Shown here one piece after another: positions 1 through 8,191 of a stretch of DNA of 64,000 nucleotides (within the stretch, counting starts at the first letter, position 1; each line of letters starts with the position of its first letter). The translations under genes were made by a program, and so were the position numbers. This DNA is from an uncultured Bacteroidales bacterium (GTDB lineage: Bacteria > Bacteroidota > Bacteroidia > Bacteroidales > Muribaculaceae), in assembly GCA_902782465.1 (NCBI GenBank), contig CACZNH010000015.1, positions 41,720-105,719 on the forward strand, written 5' to 3'. Below the pieces are notes generated by a model. That model searched no databases and was not told where the DNA came from. It was given only the letters and a program-made list of their open reading frames with translations.

Positions 1-1238
1 AGGAGAACCTGGACCTGTTCCAGAGGATGAATGCGGGCGAGTTTGAGGAGGGCAGCCACGTGCTGCGTGCCAAAATCGACATGGCATCGAGCAATATGCA
101 CTTCCGCGACCCGATTATGTACCGCATCATCAAGACGCCGCACTGGCGCACGGGCAACAAGTGGAATGTATATCCCATGTATGACTTCGCCCACGGCCAG
201 AGCGACTATTTCGAGGGCGTGACCCACTCCATCTGCACGCTGGAGTTTGTGCCTCACCGCGACCTGTACGACTACTTCGTGCACGAGCTGGCCGGTGAGA
301 GCGCTGCCGAGTACTGCCCCCGTCAGATTGAGTTCAACCGTCTGAACCTCACCTACACCGTGATGAGCAAGCGCAAACTGCTGCAGCTCGTCAAGGAAGG
401 CCTCGTGGCAGGCTGGGACGACCCCCGCATGCCGACACTCTGCGGCCTGCGCCGCCGCGGCTACACGCCCCAGAGCATCAAGAACTTCATCGAAGACATC
501 GGCTACACCAAATATGAGGCCCTGAACGACATCGGCCTGCTGGAGCACAACATCCGCGAGGAGCTGAACCGCCACGCCAACCGCGTGAGCGCCGTGCTCA
601 ACCCTGTCAAGGTCGTCATCACCAACTATCCCGAGGACAAGGTGGAGATGATGGAGATGGACAACAACCCCGAGCAGGAGAACGCCGGCAAGCATCAGAT
701 GCCCTTCTCGCGCGAGATTTACATCGAGCGTGACGACTTCATGGAGGAACCGCCCAAGAAGTTCTTCCGCCTCACCCCGGGCAAGGAAGTACGCCTCAAG
801 GGAGCATACATCATCATGTGCACCGGCTGCACCAAGGACGCCGACGGCAACGTGACCGAAATCCAGTGCACCTATGACGCCGACACGCTGAGCGGCAGCG
901 CTGGCAGCCAGCGCAAGGTCAAGGGCACCCTGCACTGGGTGAGCGCACGCCACTGCGTGGATGCCGAGGTCAGGCTGTATGACCGCCTGTTTGCCGTGGA
1001 GAATCCCAGTGCCGACACCGAGCACGACTTCCGCGAGCTGCTCAACCCCGAGTCGCTGCGCGTGATTTCCGACGCCAAGATTGAGCCGTTCCTGGCCGAG
1101 ACCGCCAAGGTGGGCGACACCTACCAGTTCCAGCGCATCGGCTACTTCTGTGTTGACCAAGACTCTACCGAGGGCCACCTGGTATTCAACCGCACCATCG
1201 GCCTGAAAGACAGCTGGGCTAAACAGCAAGGGAAGTAA
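1..1238 (+). CDS. glnS: Glutaminyl-tRNA synthetase, 5' end outside the window
   Basis: Class I aminoacyl-tRNA synthetase that charges tRNA-Gln in the cytoplasm. The reading frame is open from base 3, so the N-terminal catalytic half with the HIGH motif lies before the window; 411 codons are visible. The KMSKS-equivalent appears as VMSKRKL, followed by the GlnRS-type stretch [20 protein letters not shown]. After it come the two C-terminal anticodon-binding beta-barrels, including a long segment on ascribed proline, glutamate and lysine-rich linkers ([20 protein letters not shown]). GlnRS rather than GluRS is indicated by the GLRRRGY signature and by the two-barrel C-terminus. The stop at 1238 is followed by a short spacer of repeated TTTTAG/CTAT words before the Sua5-type gene on the same strand. 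Confidence 0.95.
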   Translation, partial: ENLDLFQRMNAGEFEEGSHVLRAKIDMASSNMHFRDPIMYRIIKTPHWRTGNKWNVYPMYDFAHGQSDYFEGVTHSICTLEFVPHRDLYDYFVHELAGESAAEYCPRQIEFNRLNLTYTVMSKRKLLQLVKEGLVAGWDDPRMPTLCGLRRRGYTPQSIKNFIEDIGYTKYEALNDIGLLEHNIREELNRHANRVSAVLNPVKVVITNYPEDKVEMMEMDNNPEQENAGKHQMPFSREIYIERDDFMEEPPKKFFRLTPGKEVRLKGAYIIMCTGCTKDADGNVTEIQCTYDADTLSGSAGSQRKVKGTLHWVSARHCVDAEVRLYDRLFAVENPSADTEHDFRELLNPESLRVISDAKIEPFLAETAKVGDTYQFQRIGYFCVDQDSTEGHLVFNRTIGLKDSWAKQQGK

Positions 1239-1288
1239 GCTATTAGCTTTTAGCTATCAGCTTTTAGATTTATCGTCTTTAAACTATC

Positions 1289-1885
1289 ATGAAGAAGGAA
1301 CAGATAGAGCAGATCAAGGCGCAAATGGATGCCGAAATCACTCAGTGCCTGAAGGTGTTGAGCGATGGTGGACTTATCCTCTACCCTACCGACACGGTGT
1401 GGGGCATCGGCTGTGACGCCACCAATGCCGATGCCGTGAAGCGCGTCTATCAGCTCAAGCAGCGCGATGACAGCAAGGCGCTCATCGTGCTCATCGACAG
1501 TGCCGACCATCTGGACCACTATGTGGTGGATGTGCCCGTCATTGCCCGCGAACTGATTGACGTGGCCGTGAAGCCGCTGACCATCATCTACGAGGGAGCT
1601 TACAACCTGGCTCCCAACGTATTGGGCGACAAAGACAGCGTGGGCATCCGCATTCCCCATGACGAGTTCTGCCACCGCCTGTGTGAGCGTTTCGGCAAGC
1701 CCATCGTCTCCACCTCGGCCAACGTGAGCGGCCAGCCCACTGCCAAGACCTTCAAAGATATCGCACCTGATATCGTCAAGGGTGTGGACTATGCCGTGGA
1801 ATACCGTCGCGGCGACGCCACCGCGCACCAGCCGTCGAACATCATCCTGCTGGCTAGCGACGGCACATTCAAGATTATCCGCTAA
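1289..1885 (+). CDS. Sua5/YciO/YrdC-family L-threonylcarbamoyladenylate synthase
   Basis: Makes threonylcarbamoyl-AMP from threonine, bicarbonate and ATP for the t6A modification at position 37 of ANN-decoding tRNAs. The 198-residue protein covers the single catalytic domain. Around residues 25-40 it has the GGLILYPTDTVWGIGCDA motif, followed by the KQRDDSKAL nucleotide-binding lysine/arginine cluster and later the STSANVSGQPT motif typical of the family. There is no C-terminal Sua5 domain, so it is TsaC-length. The start at 1289 follows the preceding gene by about 50 bases, and the next gene begins 16 bases after its stop, so the two are probably co-transcribed. YciO-type paralogues of unproven function exist, so the exact role is inferred. 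Confidence 0.88.
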   Translation: MKKEQIEQIKAQMDAEITQCLKVLSDGGLILYPTDTVWGIGCDATNADAVKRVYQLKQRDDSKALIVLIDSADHLDHYVVDVPVIARELIDVAVKPLTIIYEGAYNLAPNVLGDKDSVGIRIPHDEFCHRLCERFGKPIVSTSANVSGQPTAKTFKDIAPDIVKGVDYAVEYRRGDATAHQPSNIILLASDGTFKIIR

Positions 1886-1901
1886 CCAATTGTAAACCAC
1901 T

Positions 1902-3338
1902 ATGAAAGTAAGGCTCGACATCAACAACAAAGCGCACCGCCAACGCATCAAGTATGTGGTGGGCGACTTCGTGATGTCGAATCTCGCCTGGTTCATCTAC
2001 AACATCATCCGTTACCAGACAGGCAACGTCGTGGGATGGCCCTACCTGGTGAGCTACCTCAAGAGCGATATGGTGCTGTTGGGGCAGCTGTTCTTCCCGT
2101 TGCTGATGATGGTCACCTACGCCTTCAGCGGCTATTACAACAACGTGTGCCGCAAGTCACGCATCCAGGAGCTGCTCACCACGCTGGCCAGTGCGGGCAT
2201 CAACACGCTGATGATTTTCTTCCTGGCGCTAATTAACGACGTCATCGGCGTCCGCAGTGCTGACTATGGGATGATTCTGATTCTGTGGGCATTGCTGTTC
2301 GGCTTGGTTTATCTCGTGAGAGCCATCATCACCAATAACGCCTCCAAGCAGATAAAAGCCCGCAAATGGACCTTCCCGACGCTCATCATCGGCAGCGGCC
2401 CGGCAGCGGTGGCTTTTGCCGACAAGTTGGAGGGCAAACGCAATTTCTCGGGCCACGACGTCAAGGGTTTCGTCAACATTCCCGGCGAGGACCCCGTCAA
2501 GGACAATCCCCTGCCCCAATACGAACTCAATGACATCCAGGACGTGTGCCAGCGGCTCGGCATCTGGGAACTCATCGTGGTACCCTCGCGCGACGACACC
2601 TTCAGCACCATGAATGCCATCAACAAGCTCTTCCCTGTGGGCTTGCCGATTATGATTTCGCCCGAGTACTTCAACAAGATGCAGACGCCGGTGACCATCT
2701 CTGACCTCTACGGCGAGCCGCTGGTGAATATCTCGCGCAGCAGCATGAGCGACAGCGGCAAGAATATCAAGCGTGCGTTGGACATCATCATCTCGCTAGT
2801 CGCTCTTGTCGTACTCCTGCCGTTTTTTGCGATAGTGGCGCTCATCATCAAGCTGACCAGCCCTGGCCCCATCTTCTATCTGCAGGAACGCATCGGTCTG
2901 CACAACAAGCCGTTCCAAATCATCAAGTTCCGCTCGATGGTGCAGAACGCCGAACAGGCGGGAAAACCCCAACTGTCATCGGACGACGACCCGCGCATCA
3001 CCTCCTTCGGCCGCTTTATGCGCAAGTACCGCATCGACGAGCTGCCGCAATTCTGGAACGTGCTCAAGGGCGAAATGTCGCTCGTGGGTCCCAGACCCGA
3101 ACGCAAGTTCTACATCGACCAGATCACTCCGATAGTCCCGGCCTACGCGCTGCTGCATCAGGTGCGACCCGGCATCACGTCGATGGGCATGGTCAAATTC
3201 GGTTACGCCAAGAATCTGGACGAGATGCTGGAACGTGTGAAATATGACTTGATGTATCTGAATAACGCGTCGTTGATTAATGACATCAAGATACTTATTT
3301 ACACCATCAAAATCGTGCTCACAGGACGCGGAATGTGA
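1902..3338 (+). CDS. Polyprenyl-phosphate hexose-1-phosphate transferase (WcaJ/WbaP-like)
   Basis: Predicted to start surface polysaccharide synthesis by moving a sugar-1-phosphate from a UDP-sugar to undecaprenyl phosphate at the inner membrane. The 478-residue protein has the long architecture: four or so N-terminal membrane segments (residues ~20-145), a Rossmann-like middle domain beginning LIIGSGPAAVAFADKL, another hydrophobic segment (~295-320), then the C-terminal bacterial sugar-transferase domain. The latter shows SPGPIFYLQERIG, FKIIKFRSM-like FQIIKFRSMVQNAE, the YRIDELPQFWNVLKGEMS block and LVGPRPE, which are the family signatures. The sugar specificity cannot be read from sequence. 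Its stop overlaps the start of the next gene. Confidence 0.93.
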   Translation: MKVRLDINNKAHRQRIKYVVGDFVMSNLAWFIYNIIRYQTGNVVGWPYLVSYLKSDMVLLGQLFFPLLMMVTYAFSGYYNNVCRKSRIQELLTTLASAGINTLMIFFLALINDVIGVRSADYGMILILWALLFGLVYLVRAIITNNASKQIKARKWTFPTLIIGSGPAAVAFADKLEGKRNFSGHDVKGFVNIPGEDPVKDNPLPQYELNDIQDVCQRLGIWELIVVPSRDDTFSTMNAINKLFPVGLPIMISPEYFNKMQTPVTISDLYGEPLVNISRSSMSDSGKNIKRALDIIISLVALVVLLPFFAIVALIIKLTSPGPIFYLQERIGLHNKPFQIIKFRSMVQNAEQAGKPQLSSDDDPRITSFGRFMRKYRIDELPQFWNVLKGEMSLVGPRPERKFYIDQITPIVPAYALLHQVRPGITSMGMVKFGYAKNLDEMLERVKYDLMYLNNASLINDIKILIYTIKIVLTGRGM

Positions 3339-5182
3339 TGAATCAGCCCATCTCCACACATCGTCCCGACAAAGCCGCCAGCGATACTGCCAACGACCGC
3401 AGCAACTGGTGGATAAGGCTGTTATTGTGGCGCGAGAAGCACCTGCCTGAGAAGACCTTTGTCGTGATTCTGGCACTCATCGTGGGCATCGCGTCGGGAC
3501 TTGCCGCTGTGCTGCTCAAGACGCTCATCGCACTCATCGCCGGCTTCCTCACCAGCCGATTCAGCATCGAGTCGGGCAACCTGCTATACCTCGTCTTCCC
3601 CGCCATCGGCATCCTGCTGGCAAGCATGTATGTCTATTACATCGCCCGTGAGCCCATCTCGCATGGTGTGACGCGCGTGCTCTATGCTCTGGCGCTGAAG
3701 CAGAGCCGCCTGAAATTCCACAACATGTACTCGTCGCTCATCGCCTCGTCGCTCACCATCGGCTTCGGTGGTTCAGTCGGTGCCGAGGGTCCCATCGTGT
3801 TCACAGGTGCCGCCATCGGCAGTAACCTGGGGCAGGCCTTCAGGCTATCGCCGCAAACGATGGCGATGCTGGTCGCCTGTGGTGCGGCAGCGGGTATTGC
3901 GGGCATCTTCAAGGCCCCCATCGCGGGTATGCTGTTCACCATCGAGGTGCTCATGCTCGACCTGACGGCGGGCGCCGCCATCCCGTTGATTGTGTCATCG
4001 GTGGCTGGCGCTACCGTGGCCTATGTTTTCACGGGTTACAACGTCGAGTTCTTCTTCTCGCAGAGTGAGCCGTTCTATGCCTCGCGCATCCCCTTCGTCA
4101 TCCTGCTGGGCGTGTTCTGCGGCTTCGTTTCGCTGTATTTCATCACGCTCATCGACCGCATCGAGGCACGTTTCAAGCGGTTGCGCAACCGCTGGGTGCG
4201 CTTTGCCGTGGGCGGCGTGACGCTGAGCATCCTCATCTTCCTGATGCCTCCGCTCTACGGTGAGGGTTTTCAAGGTGTGACACAGCTCATCAGCGGTGAT
4301 GTAGCGGGCATCTTCAACAACAGTATGTTCTACGGCCTGCGCGACAACGTCGTGGCTGTGCTGCTGTTCCTGTTTGCCCTGGGCGCCTTCAAGGTGTTTG
4401 CCACGGCAGCGACCAACGGCGGCGGTGGTGTGGGTGGAACCTTCGCCCCCTCGCTGTTCGTGGGCTGTATGGCAGGTGTCTTTTTCGCCTACCTGTTCAA
4501 CCATTTGGGTTTTATCGATCCCGAGACACCGCTGAGCATCAAGAACTTCGCCTTGATGGGCATGGCGGGTGTCATGGCGGGTGTGATGCACGCCCCGATG
4601 ATGGCCATCTTCCTTACCGCCGAGATGACCGGCGGCTACGAACTGTTCCTGCCGCTGCTCATCGTGTCGGCTAGCAGTTACGGCATCTGCCGTATCTTTA
4701 CCCCTTACGGCATCTATGCCCGCCGTCTTGCCAAGCGCGGCGAACTGCTCACGCACCAGAAGGACCGCTCGGTGCTCACGCTGTTGAAGATGGACAGCGT
4801 CATTGAAAAGGACTTTTCGATTGTACATCCCGACATGAGCCTTAAGGACATGGTGGATACCATCGCCCAGAGCCACCGTAACCTGTTCCCCGTCACCGAC
4901 GATGACGACAAACTGATTGGCGTGGTGCTGCTCGACGACATCCGCAACATCATGTTCCGCCCCGACCTGTACCGGCGCATGCACGTGAACCGCTTCATGT
5001 CGATTCCGCCCGCCAAGGTCGTTGTCGGCACGCCCATGGAACAGGTGATGAAGACCTTTGACGACACAGGGGCATGGAACCTCCCCGTCATCGACGAGGA
5101 TGGCCGCTACGTGGGCTTCGTCTCCAAGAGCAAAATCTTCAACAGCTACCGCCAGGTCCTCAAGCACTACACCTACGACTAA
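3338..5182 (+). CDS. ClC-family chloride channel/transporter with C-terminal CBS pair
   Basis: Inner-membrane anion channel or Cl-/H+ exchanger. The 614-residue protein has roughly ten to twelve membrane segments over residues 40-440 and the conserved ClC selectivity motifs: GGSVGAEGPIVFTGAAIG (~residue 145), GIFKAPIAGMLFTIEVL and GGGGVGGTFAPSLFVG (~365). Residues ~470-605 form two CBS domains (DMSLKDMVDTIAQSHRNLFPVTDD and the second near TPMEQVMKTFDDTGAWNLPVID), likely nucleotide sensors. The ATG at 3338 overlaps the upstream TGA by one base; an in-frame GTG at 3335 is the alternative. The tight junction implies translational coupling with the sugar transferase, although no functional link is known. 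Confidence 0.93.
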   Translation: MNQPISTHRPDKAASDTANDRSNWWIRLLLWREKHLPEKTFVVILALIVGIASGLAAVLLKTLIALIAGFLTSRFSIESGNLLYLVFPAIGILLASMYVYYIAREPISHGVTRVLYALALKQSRLKFHNMYSSLIASSLTIGFGGSVGAEGPIVFTGAAIGSNLGQAFRLSPQTMAMLVACGAAAGIAGIFKAPIAGMLFTIEVLMLDLTAGAAIPLIVSSVAGATVAYVFTGYNVEFFFSQSEPFYASRIPFVILLGVFCGFVSLYFITLIDRIEARFKRLRNRWVRFAVGGVTLSILIFLMPPLYGEGFQGVTQLISGDVAGIFNNSMFYGLRDNVVAVLLFLFALGAFKVFATAATNGGGGVGGTFAPSLFVGCMAGVFFAYLFNHLGFIDPETPLSIKNFALMGMAGVMAGVMHAPMMAIFLTAEMTGGYELFLPLLIVSASSYGICRIFTPYGIYARRLAKRGELLTHQKDRSVLTLLKMDSVIEKDFSIVHPDMSLKDMVDTIAQSHRNLFPVTDDDDKLIGVVLLDDIRNIMFRPDLYRRMHVNRFMSIPPAKVVVGTPMEQVMKTFDDTGAWNLPVIDEDGRYVGFVSKSKIFNSYRQVLKHYTYD

Positions 5183-5187
5183 CCCCC

Positions 5188-5343
5188 GTTTTTAACAACA
5201 AGAAATACAAGAATAACTAAGCCATCCGGCTTGGGTTTTAACGACAAGAAAGACAAGAAGAACAATTTTCTTGACATCCTGTTGACAAAATTGTCAATCG
5301 GGATTTCCTATTTGTATATCTTGTCTTTCTTGTCTTCCAAAAC
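5188..5343. repeat. Dispersed ACAAGAAAGACAAGAA repeat, three copies forming an inverted pair
   Basis: Two copies in one direction (about 5188-5217 and 5234-5264) and one in the opposite direction (about 5311-5343) share the core GACAAGAAAGACAAGAAG with flanking GTTTTAAC. The second and third copies can pair as a large hairpin. A further related copy, including the adjacent TCGGGATTT words, lies at 31611-31661, so this is a dispersed family and not local slippage only. It sits between the ClC gene and the next promoter. Confidence 0.7.
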
Positions 5344-5384
5344 CACTTTTTTGATAGTTATTGAGTTGTTTTGGTTGCTCAAAG

Positions 5385-5416
5385 TTGTTATGGTTGTTTG
5401 AAAAGTTATATCTTTG
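5385..5416 (+). promoter_or_regulatory. Bacteroidetes-type promoter for the Ntn-hydrolase gene
   Basis: TTG at 5385-5387, a 21-base spacer and TATCTTTG at 5409-5416 fit the -33/-7 pattern. The ATG at 5421 begins only four bases after the -7 element, so the transcript would have little or no leader if this start is right. Confidence 0.6.
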
Positions 5417-5420
5417 CGGT

Positions 5421-6560
5421 ATGATGAGAAAGAGAATTCTGATAGCCGTTTTGGCGGTGTTGGGCGTGGTGACGGCGATTGACGCCTGCACGTCGGCGAT
5501 TGTGAGTGGCAAACTGACGGCCAACGGAAGGCCGCTGATGTGGAAAAACCGTGACACCAACGACCTGAACAACCGGGTGGAGCGCATCGAGCGCCACGAC
5601 GGGCTGATGGAGTTCGTCGCCCTGTTCGATGCCCGTGACCTGCAGGACACGGCAGCGTGGATGGGATTTAACGAGGCGGGCTTTGCCATCATGAACACGG
5701 CTTCCTATAACCTGAACGGCAATGACGGTGTGAAGAACATGGACCGCGAGGGCGAACTCATGCGCTATGCGCTGGAACGCTGTAAGACCGTTGACGACTT
5801 CGAGGGCTTGCTCAAGACGCTGCCCAAACCGCTGGGCGTGGAAGCCAACTTCGGCGTCATCGATGCACAAGGCAACGGCGCCTACTTCGAGACGGGCAAC
5901 TACAAATATGTGAAATTTGACCTCGCCGAAGCCCCCGATGGCATCCTCATGCGCACCAACTACAGCTACAGCGGCGTTAAGGACAAGGGCATGGGCTATG
6001 TGCGCGAGAAGAACGAAAAAACGCTGCTTGCGCCTCATATCGCCGCCCAGGACATCACTCCGGCGGTGTTTACCGAGGAGCTGTCGCGCACCTTCTATAA
6101 CGCGCAGCTAGGCAAGGACTTCACCCGCAGCGGCGACACGTGGATTGTGGACCAGGACTTCATCCCGCGCCGCATCTCCAGTGCCAGCGTTGTCATCGAG
6201 GGCATCGTGCCAGGCGAGAACCCGCTGCTAACCACGATGTGGATTGCCCTGGGCTATCCCCCCTGTGCAGAGGTCTATGCCGTGTGGGTGGGCGAAGATG
6301 GCGTGGCTCCCGAGCTGACGGGCACCACGGCCGAAAACCACTCGGTGCAGTGCGACAAGGTGAACAAGCGCAAGGAGGAAGTCTTCCCCGTCACCCGTGG
6401 CAACGGCAAGCAGTACCTGAACCTGTCGAAACTCTATAACAACGAGGGCACGGGCTACTGCCAGACGCTGATACTGAAAAACAAGCAGGCCTATAAACGC
6501 GGCTATGAGGAAATCTCCCGCCGCCGCGCCCTGTACAACAAGGGCAAGAAACGTCGTTAG
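5421..6560 (+). CDS. Exported Ntn-fold hydrolase of the C45/choloylglycine-hydrolase type
   Basis: A 379-residue protein with a signal peptide (MRKRILIAVLAVLGVVTAIDA) directly followed by Cys. In the linear-amide C-N hydrolase and C45 acyltransferase families an N-terminal Cys is freed by processing and serves as nucleophile; here the context CTSAIVSGKLTANGRPLMWKNRD matches that pattern, including the Arg-Asp after the first strand. Later blocks (GFNEAGFAIMNTASYN, NFGVIDAQGNGAYFETGN) fit the same fold. The protein would act in the periplasm on an amide substrate that cannot be named. I chose the ATG at 5421 because the signal peptide starts there and a promoter lies just upstream; an upstream in-frame ATG at 5361 lies before that promoter. 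A second ATG at 5424 is equally possible. Confidence 0.8.
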   Translation: MMRKRILIAVLAVLGVVTAIDACTSAIVSGKLTANGRPLMWKNRDTNDLNNRVERIERHDGLMEFVALFDARDLQDTAAWMGFNEAGFAIMNTASYNLNGNDGVKNMDREGELMRYALERCKTVDDFEGLLKTLPKPLGVEANFGVIDAQGNGAYFETGNYKYVKFDLAEAPDGILMRTNYSYSGVKDKGMGYVREKNEKTLLAPHIAAQDITPAVFTEELSRTFYNAQLGKDFTRSGDTWIVDQDFIPRRISSASVVIEGIVPGENPLLTTMWIALGYPPCAEVYAVWVGEDGVAPELTGTTAENHSVQCDKVNKRKEEVFPVTRGNGKQYLNLSKLYNNEGTGYCQTLILKNKQAYKRGYEEISRRRALYNKGKKRR

Positions 6561-6569
6561 TTTATTCCC

Positions 6570-6659
6570 CACGCTAAGGCGCTAAGACGCTAAGATATAT
6601 TATATTTGCTCGCAGAAGTCTAACAATATAAAAACTTAGCGCCTTTGCGGCTTAGCGTG
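6570..6659. repeat. Imperfect inverted repeat of CGCTAAG words
   Basis: Left arm 6570-6594 (CACGCTAAGGCGCTAAGACG then CTAAG) and right arm 6635-6659 (its near reverse complement, CTTAGCGCCTTTGCGGCTTA then GCGTG) enclose 40 bases. The arms also contain direct CGCTAAG units. It lies between two same-strand genes and may act as a terminator or be a small dispersed palindromic element. Confidence 0.65.
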
Positions 6660-6677
6660 AGGATTTCAGGCAATAAC

Positions 6678-7148
6678 ATGAGGATTGAGAACTGCAGTGT
6701 CACGGCGGGTGCTTACATGAGGCACCTGTGTTACACCTTTCTGGCCGACAACTGGCTGTGGATGGTGCTGCCAGTGGCGGTGTGCGGTGTGCTCGCCTAC
6801 TGGATTGACGTGCGCTTCGTCATCGTGGCGTTGATGGTGCTTTTTGTCGTGATGCCCATGATACTGAGCCTGCTCTACTTCTACTACGGCCTGTCGCCCG
6901 AGGCTCGCTGGTCCATCATGGAAAAGACGGCGACGCTCGGCAACGAGGACCTCACGCTGCAGTTTACCGATGAGCGCATGAAAACGCACGCCATCCGTTG
7001 GGATGACGTGCGCTATATCATTGAGAAAAAAGATGTGGTGATGCTAATGCTCAAGGGCAGCCGTTACCGCTGCTTCATGTTTCCCGCATCAGTTGTAAAT
7101 CCAGACGTCGCGCAAGCGCTCAGGCAATTCGTCGCGCAGGCTCATTAA
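6678..7148 (+). CDS. Small two-helix membrane protein, YcxB-like in layout
   Basis: 156 residues. Two hydrophobic helices (about residues 27-45 and 50-68) are followed by a soluble domain with a short beta-rich pattern (LGNEDLTLQFTDERMKTHAIRWDDVRYIIEKKDVVMLML). That layout, two helices followed by a PH-like domain ending in a helix, resembles YcxB-type proteins, but I do not recognise the family with certainty and assign no function. The ATG at 6678 is preferred because earlier in-frame codons run into the inverted repeat. The last 60 bases overlap the 3' end of the gene on the opposite strand. Confidence 0.72.
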   Translation: MRIENCSVTAGAYMRHLCYTFLADNWLWMVLPVAVCGVLAYWIDVRFVIVALMVLFVVMPMILSLLYFYYGLSPEARWSIMEKTATLGNEDLTLQFTDERMKTHAIRWDDVRYIIEKKDVVMLMLKGSRYRCFMFPASVVNPDVAQALRQFVAQAH

Positions 7149-8012
7149 CTGGCTGTAGTCGTCGCTGCTGGCGACATACACACACATCATTCCCTTATAA
7201 TCCAACATCTTCATGTGGGGCACCAGGTCGGCGTACTTTGTCCTGAAGGCGTCCAGTTCCTGCTGGTTGCGCAGGGTGGCCACTACCATGCGGTACTTGC
7301 CGGCGGTGTTACCCACCTGGGCGATGCCCGGATAAGCCTCGACACGGGTGATGCCCGTGTTCACCACGCCCTGCTCGACGGTCGGTGCCAACTGCTGGTG
7401 CTGCGGAGCCGTCACCGTGGGAGCCATGCTGGCCGTGTCGTGGTTGCGGTCAACAATGATGGGCGTAGAGAGCACGATGCCCAAACCTATCAGTACGGCA
7501 ACCGACGCGGCGACGCGCGTTGCCTTGCGCACAAACTCGTTGCGGCGTGTCGGCACTGCAGGCAGTTCGTTGACGTTCTCCTCCTGCTCCAACATGGTCA
7601 CCGATTGGATGTTCAAGTCGGTGAGACCATAATAGCAGTCACGGGACTGAGGCAGCGGCACAAACTCATTGTAGCGGCCATCGACGCGGCGGAAGTAGCC
7701 CACACTGCCCATCGACACCTCGCCACCCTTTTCCAACTGGCGGCGGAAGGATGCCACGCTGTCGGTGATGTGACGCATCGCGTTGTCATAGGTAATGCCC
7801 TCGCGACGCACCAGCGATTGAGCCAGCAGGCCGTCGTTATGGTTAACGCTGGAATTGAAGCCGATGCTGCGGCACGGACGCGCAAACACATCCGAGCCAT
7901 CTTCGCAATAAGCCGCAGGGGTATAATTGGCGATGAAAGCGCCCCAACCGGGAACAACCACGCAGTCGTGGCGCATCATCAGGTATTCTATATGTTCAAC
8001 AATTGAAATCAT
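7089..8012 (-). CDS. HU-CCDC81-type and SPOR domain membrane protein
   Basis: 307 residues. The N-terminal part has the two HU-like halves described for prokaryotic CCDC81 homologues: HDCVVVPGWGAFIANY near residue 15 and VSMGSVGYFRRVDGRYNEF near residue 95. One membrane helix follows (about residues 163-185, AASVAVLIGLGIVL), and the C-terminal ~75 residues (KYRMVVATLRNQQELDAF to the end) fit a SPOR peptidoglycan-binding domain. This architecture is typical of Bacteroidetes and suggests a link between an internal partner and septal cell wall; the role itself is inferred. ATG at 8012 lies four bases after a good -7 element. The gene overlaps the opposite-strand gene by 60 bases at its 3' end. 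Confidence 0.85.
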   Translation of the reverse strand: MISIVEHIEYLMMRHDCVVVPGWGAFIANYTPAAYCEDGSDVFARPCRSIGFNSSVNHNDGLLAQSLVRREGITYDNAMRHITDSVASFRRQLEKGGEVSMGSVGYFRRVDGRYNEFVPLPQSRDCYYGLTDLNIQSVTMLEQEENVNELPAVPTRRNEFVRKATRVAASVAVLIGLGIVLSTPIIVDRNHDTASMAPTVTAPQHQQLAPTVEQGVVNTGITRVEAYPGIAQVGNTAGKYRMVVATLRNQQELDAFRTKYADLVPHMKMLDYKGMMCVYVASSDDYSQLMSLRDELPERLRDVWIYN

Positions 8013-8016
8013 CAAG

Positions 8017-8046
8017 CAAAATTACTGCTAATGGCCGCAACCACAA
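8017..8046 (-). promoter_or_regulatory. Promoter of the HU/SPOR gene
   Basis: Reading the minus strand, TTG (8046-8044), 19 bases, then TAATTTTG (8024-8017). The ATG at 8012 follows after four bases, suggesting a leaderless or nearly leaderless message. Confidence 0.6.
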
Positions 8047-8139
8047 AATTTTATTCCCAAAAAATCAAAAAAGTTATCAACAAACCCACGACAAATCAAA
8101 AAATGTGTTGAAAAAGGGCATCATTAACAAGAAATTATC

Positions 8140-8147
8140 TACCTTTG
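8140..8147 (+). promoter_or_regulatory. -7 element TACCTTTG upstream of the PCMD lipoprotein
   Basis: TACCTTTGCGG is a strong -7 match 45 bases before the chosen start at 8192. No well-spaced TTG was found, so only the -7 part is supported. Confidence 0.5.
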
Positions 8148-8191
8148 CGGGTTTGAAAATGGTTTGTTTTGAAATGACCCAGATAATTAAG

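Noticed and set aside
3995-5167. 390-codon open frame antisense to the ClC gene
   Set aside because: It is a shadow of a GC-rich gene in the opposite strand; its translation is rich in His, Val and Glu without any domain or signal, and the ClC-CBS product is clear.
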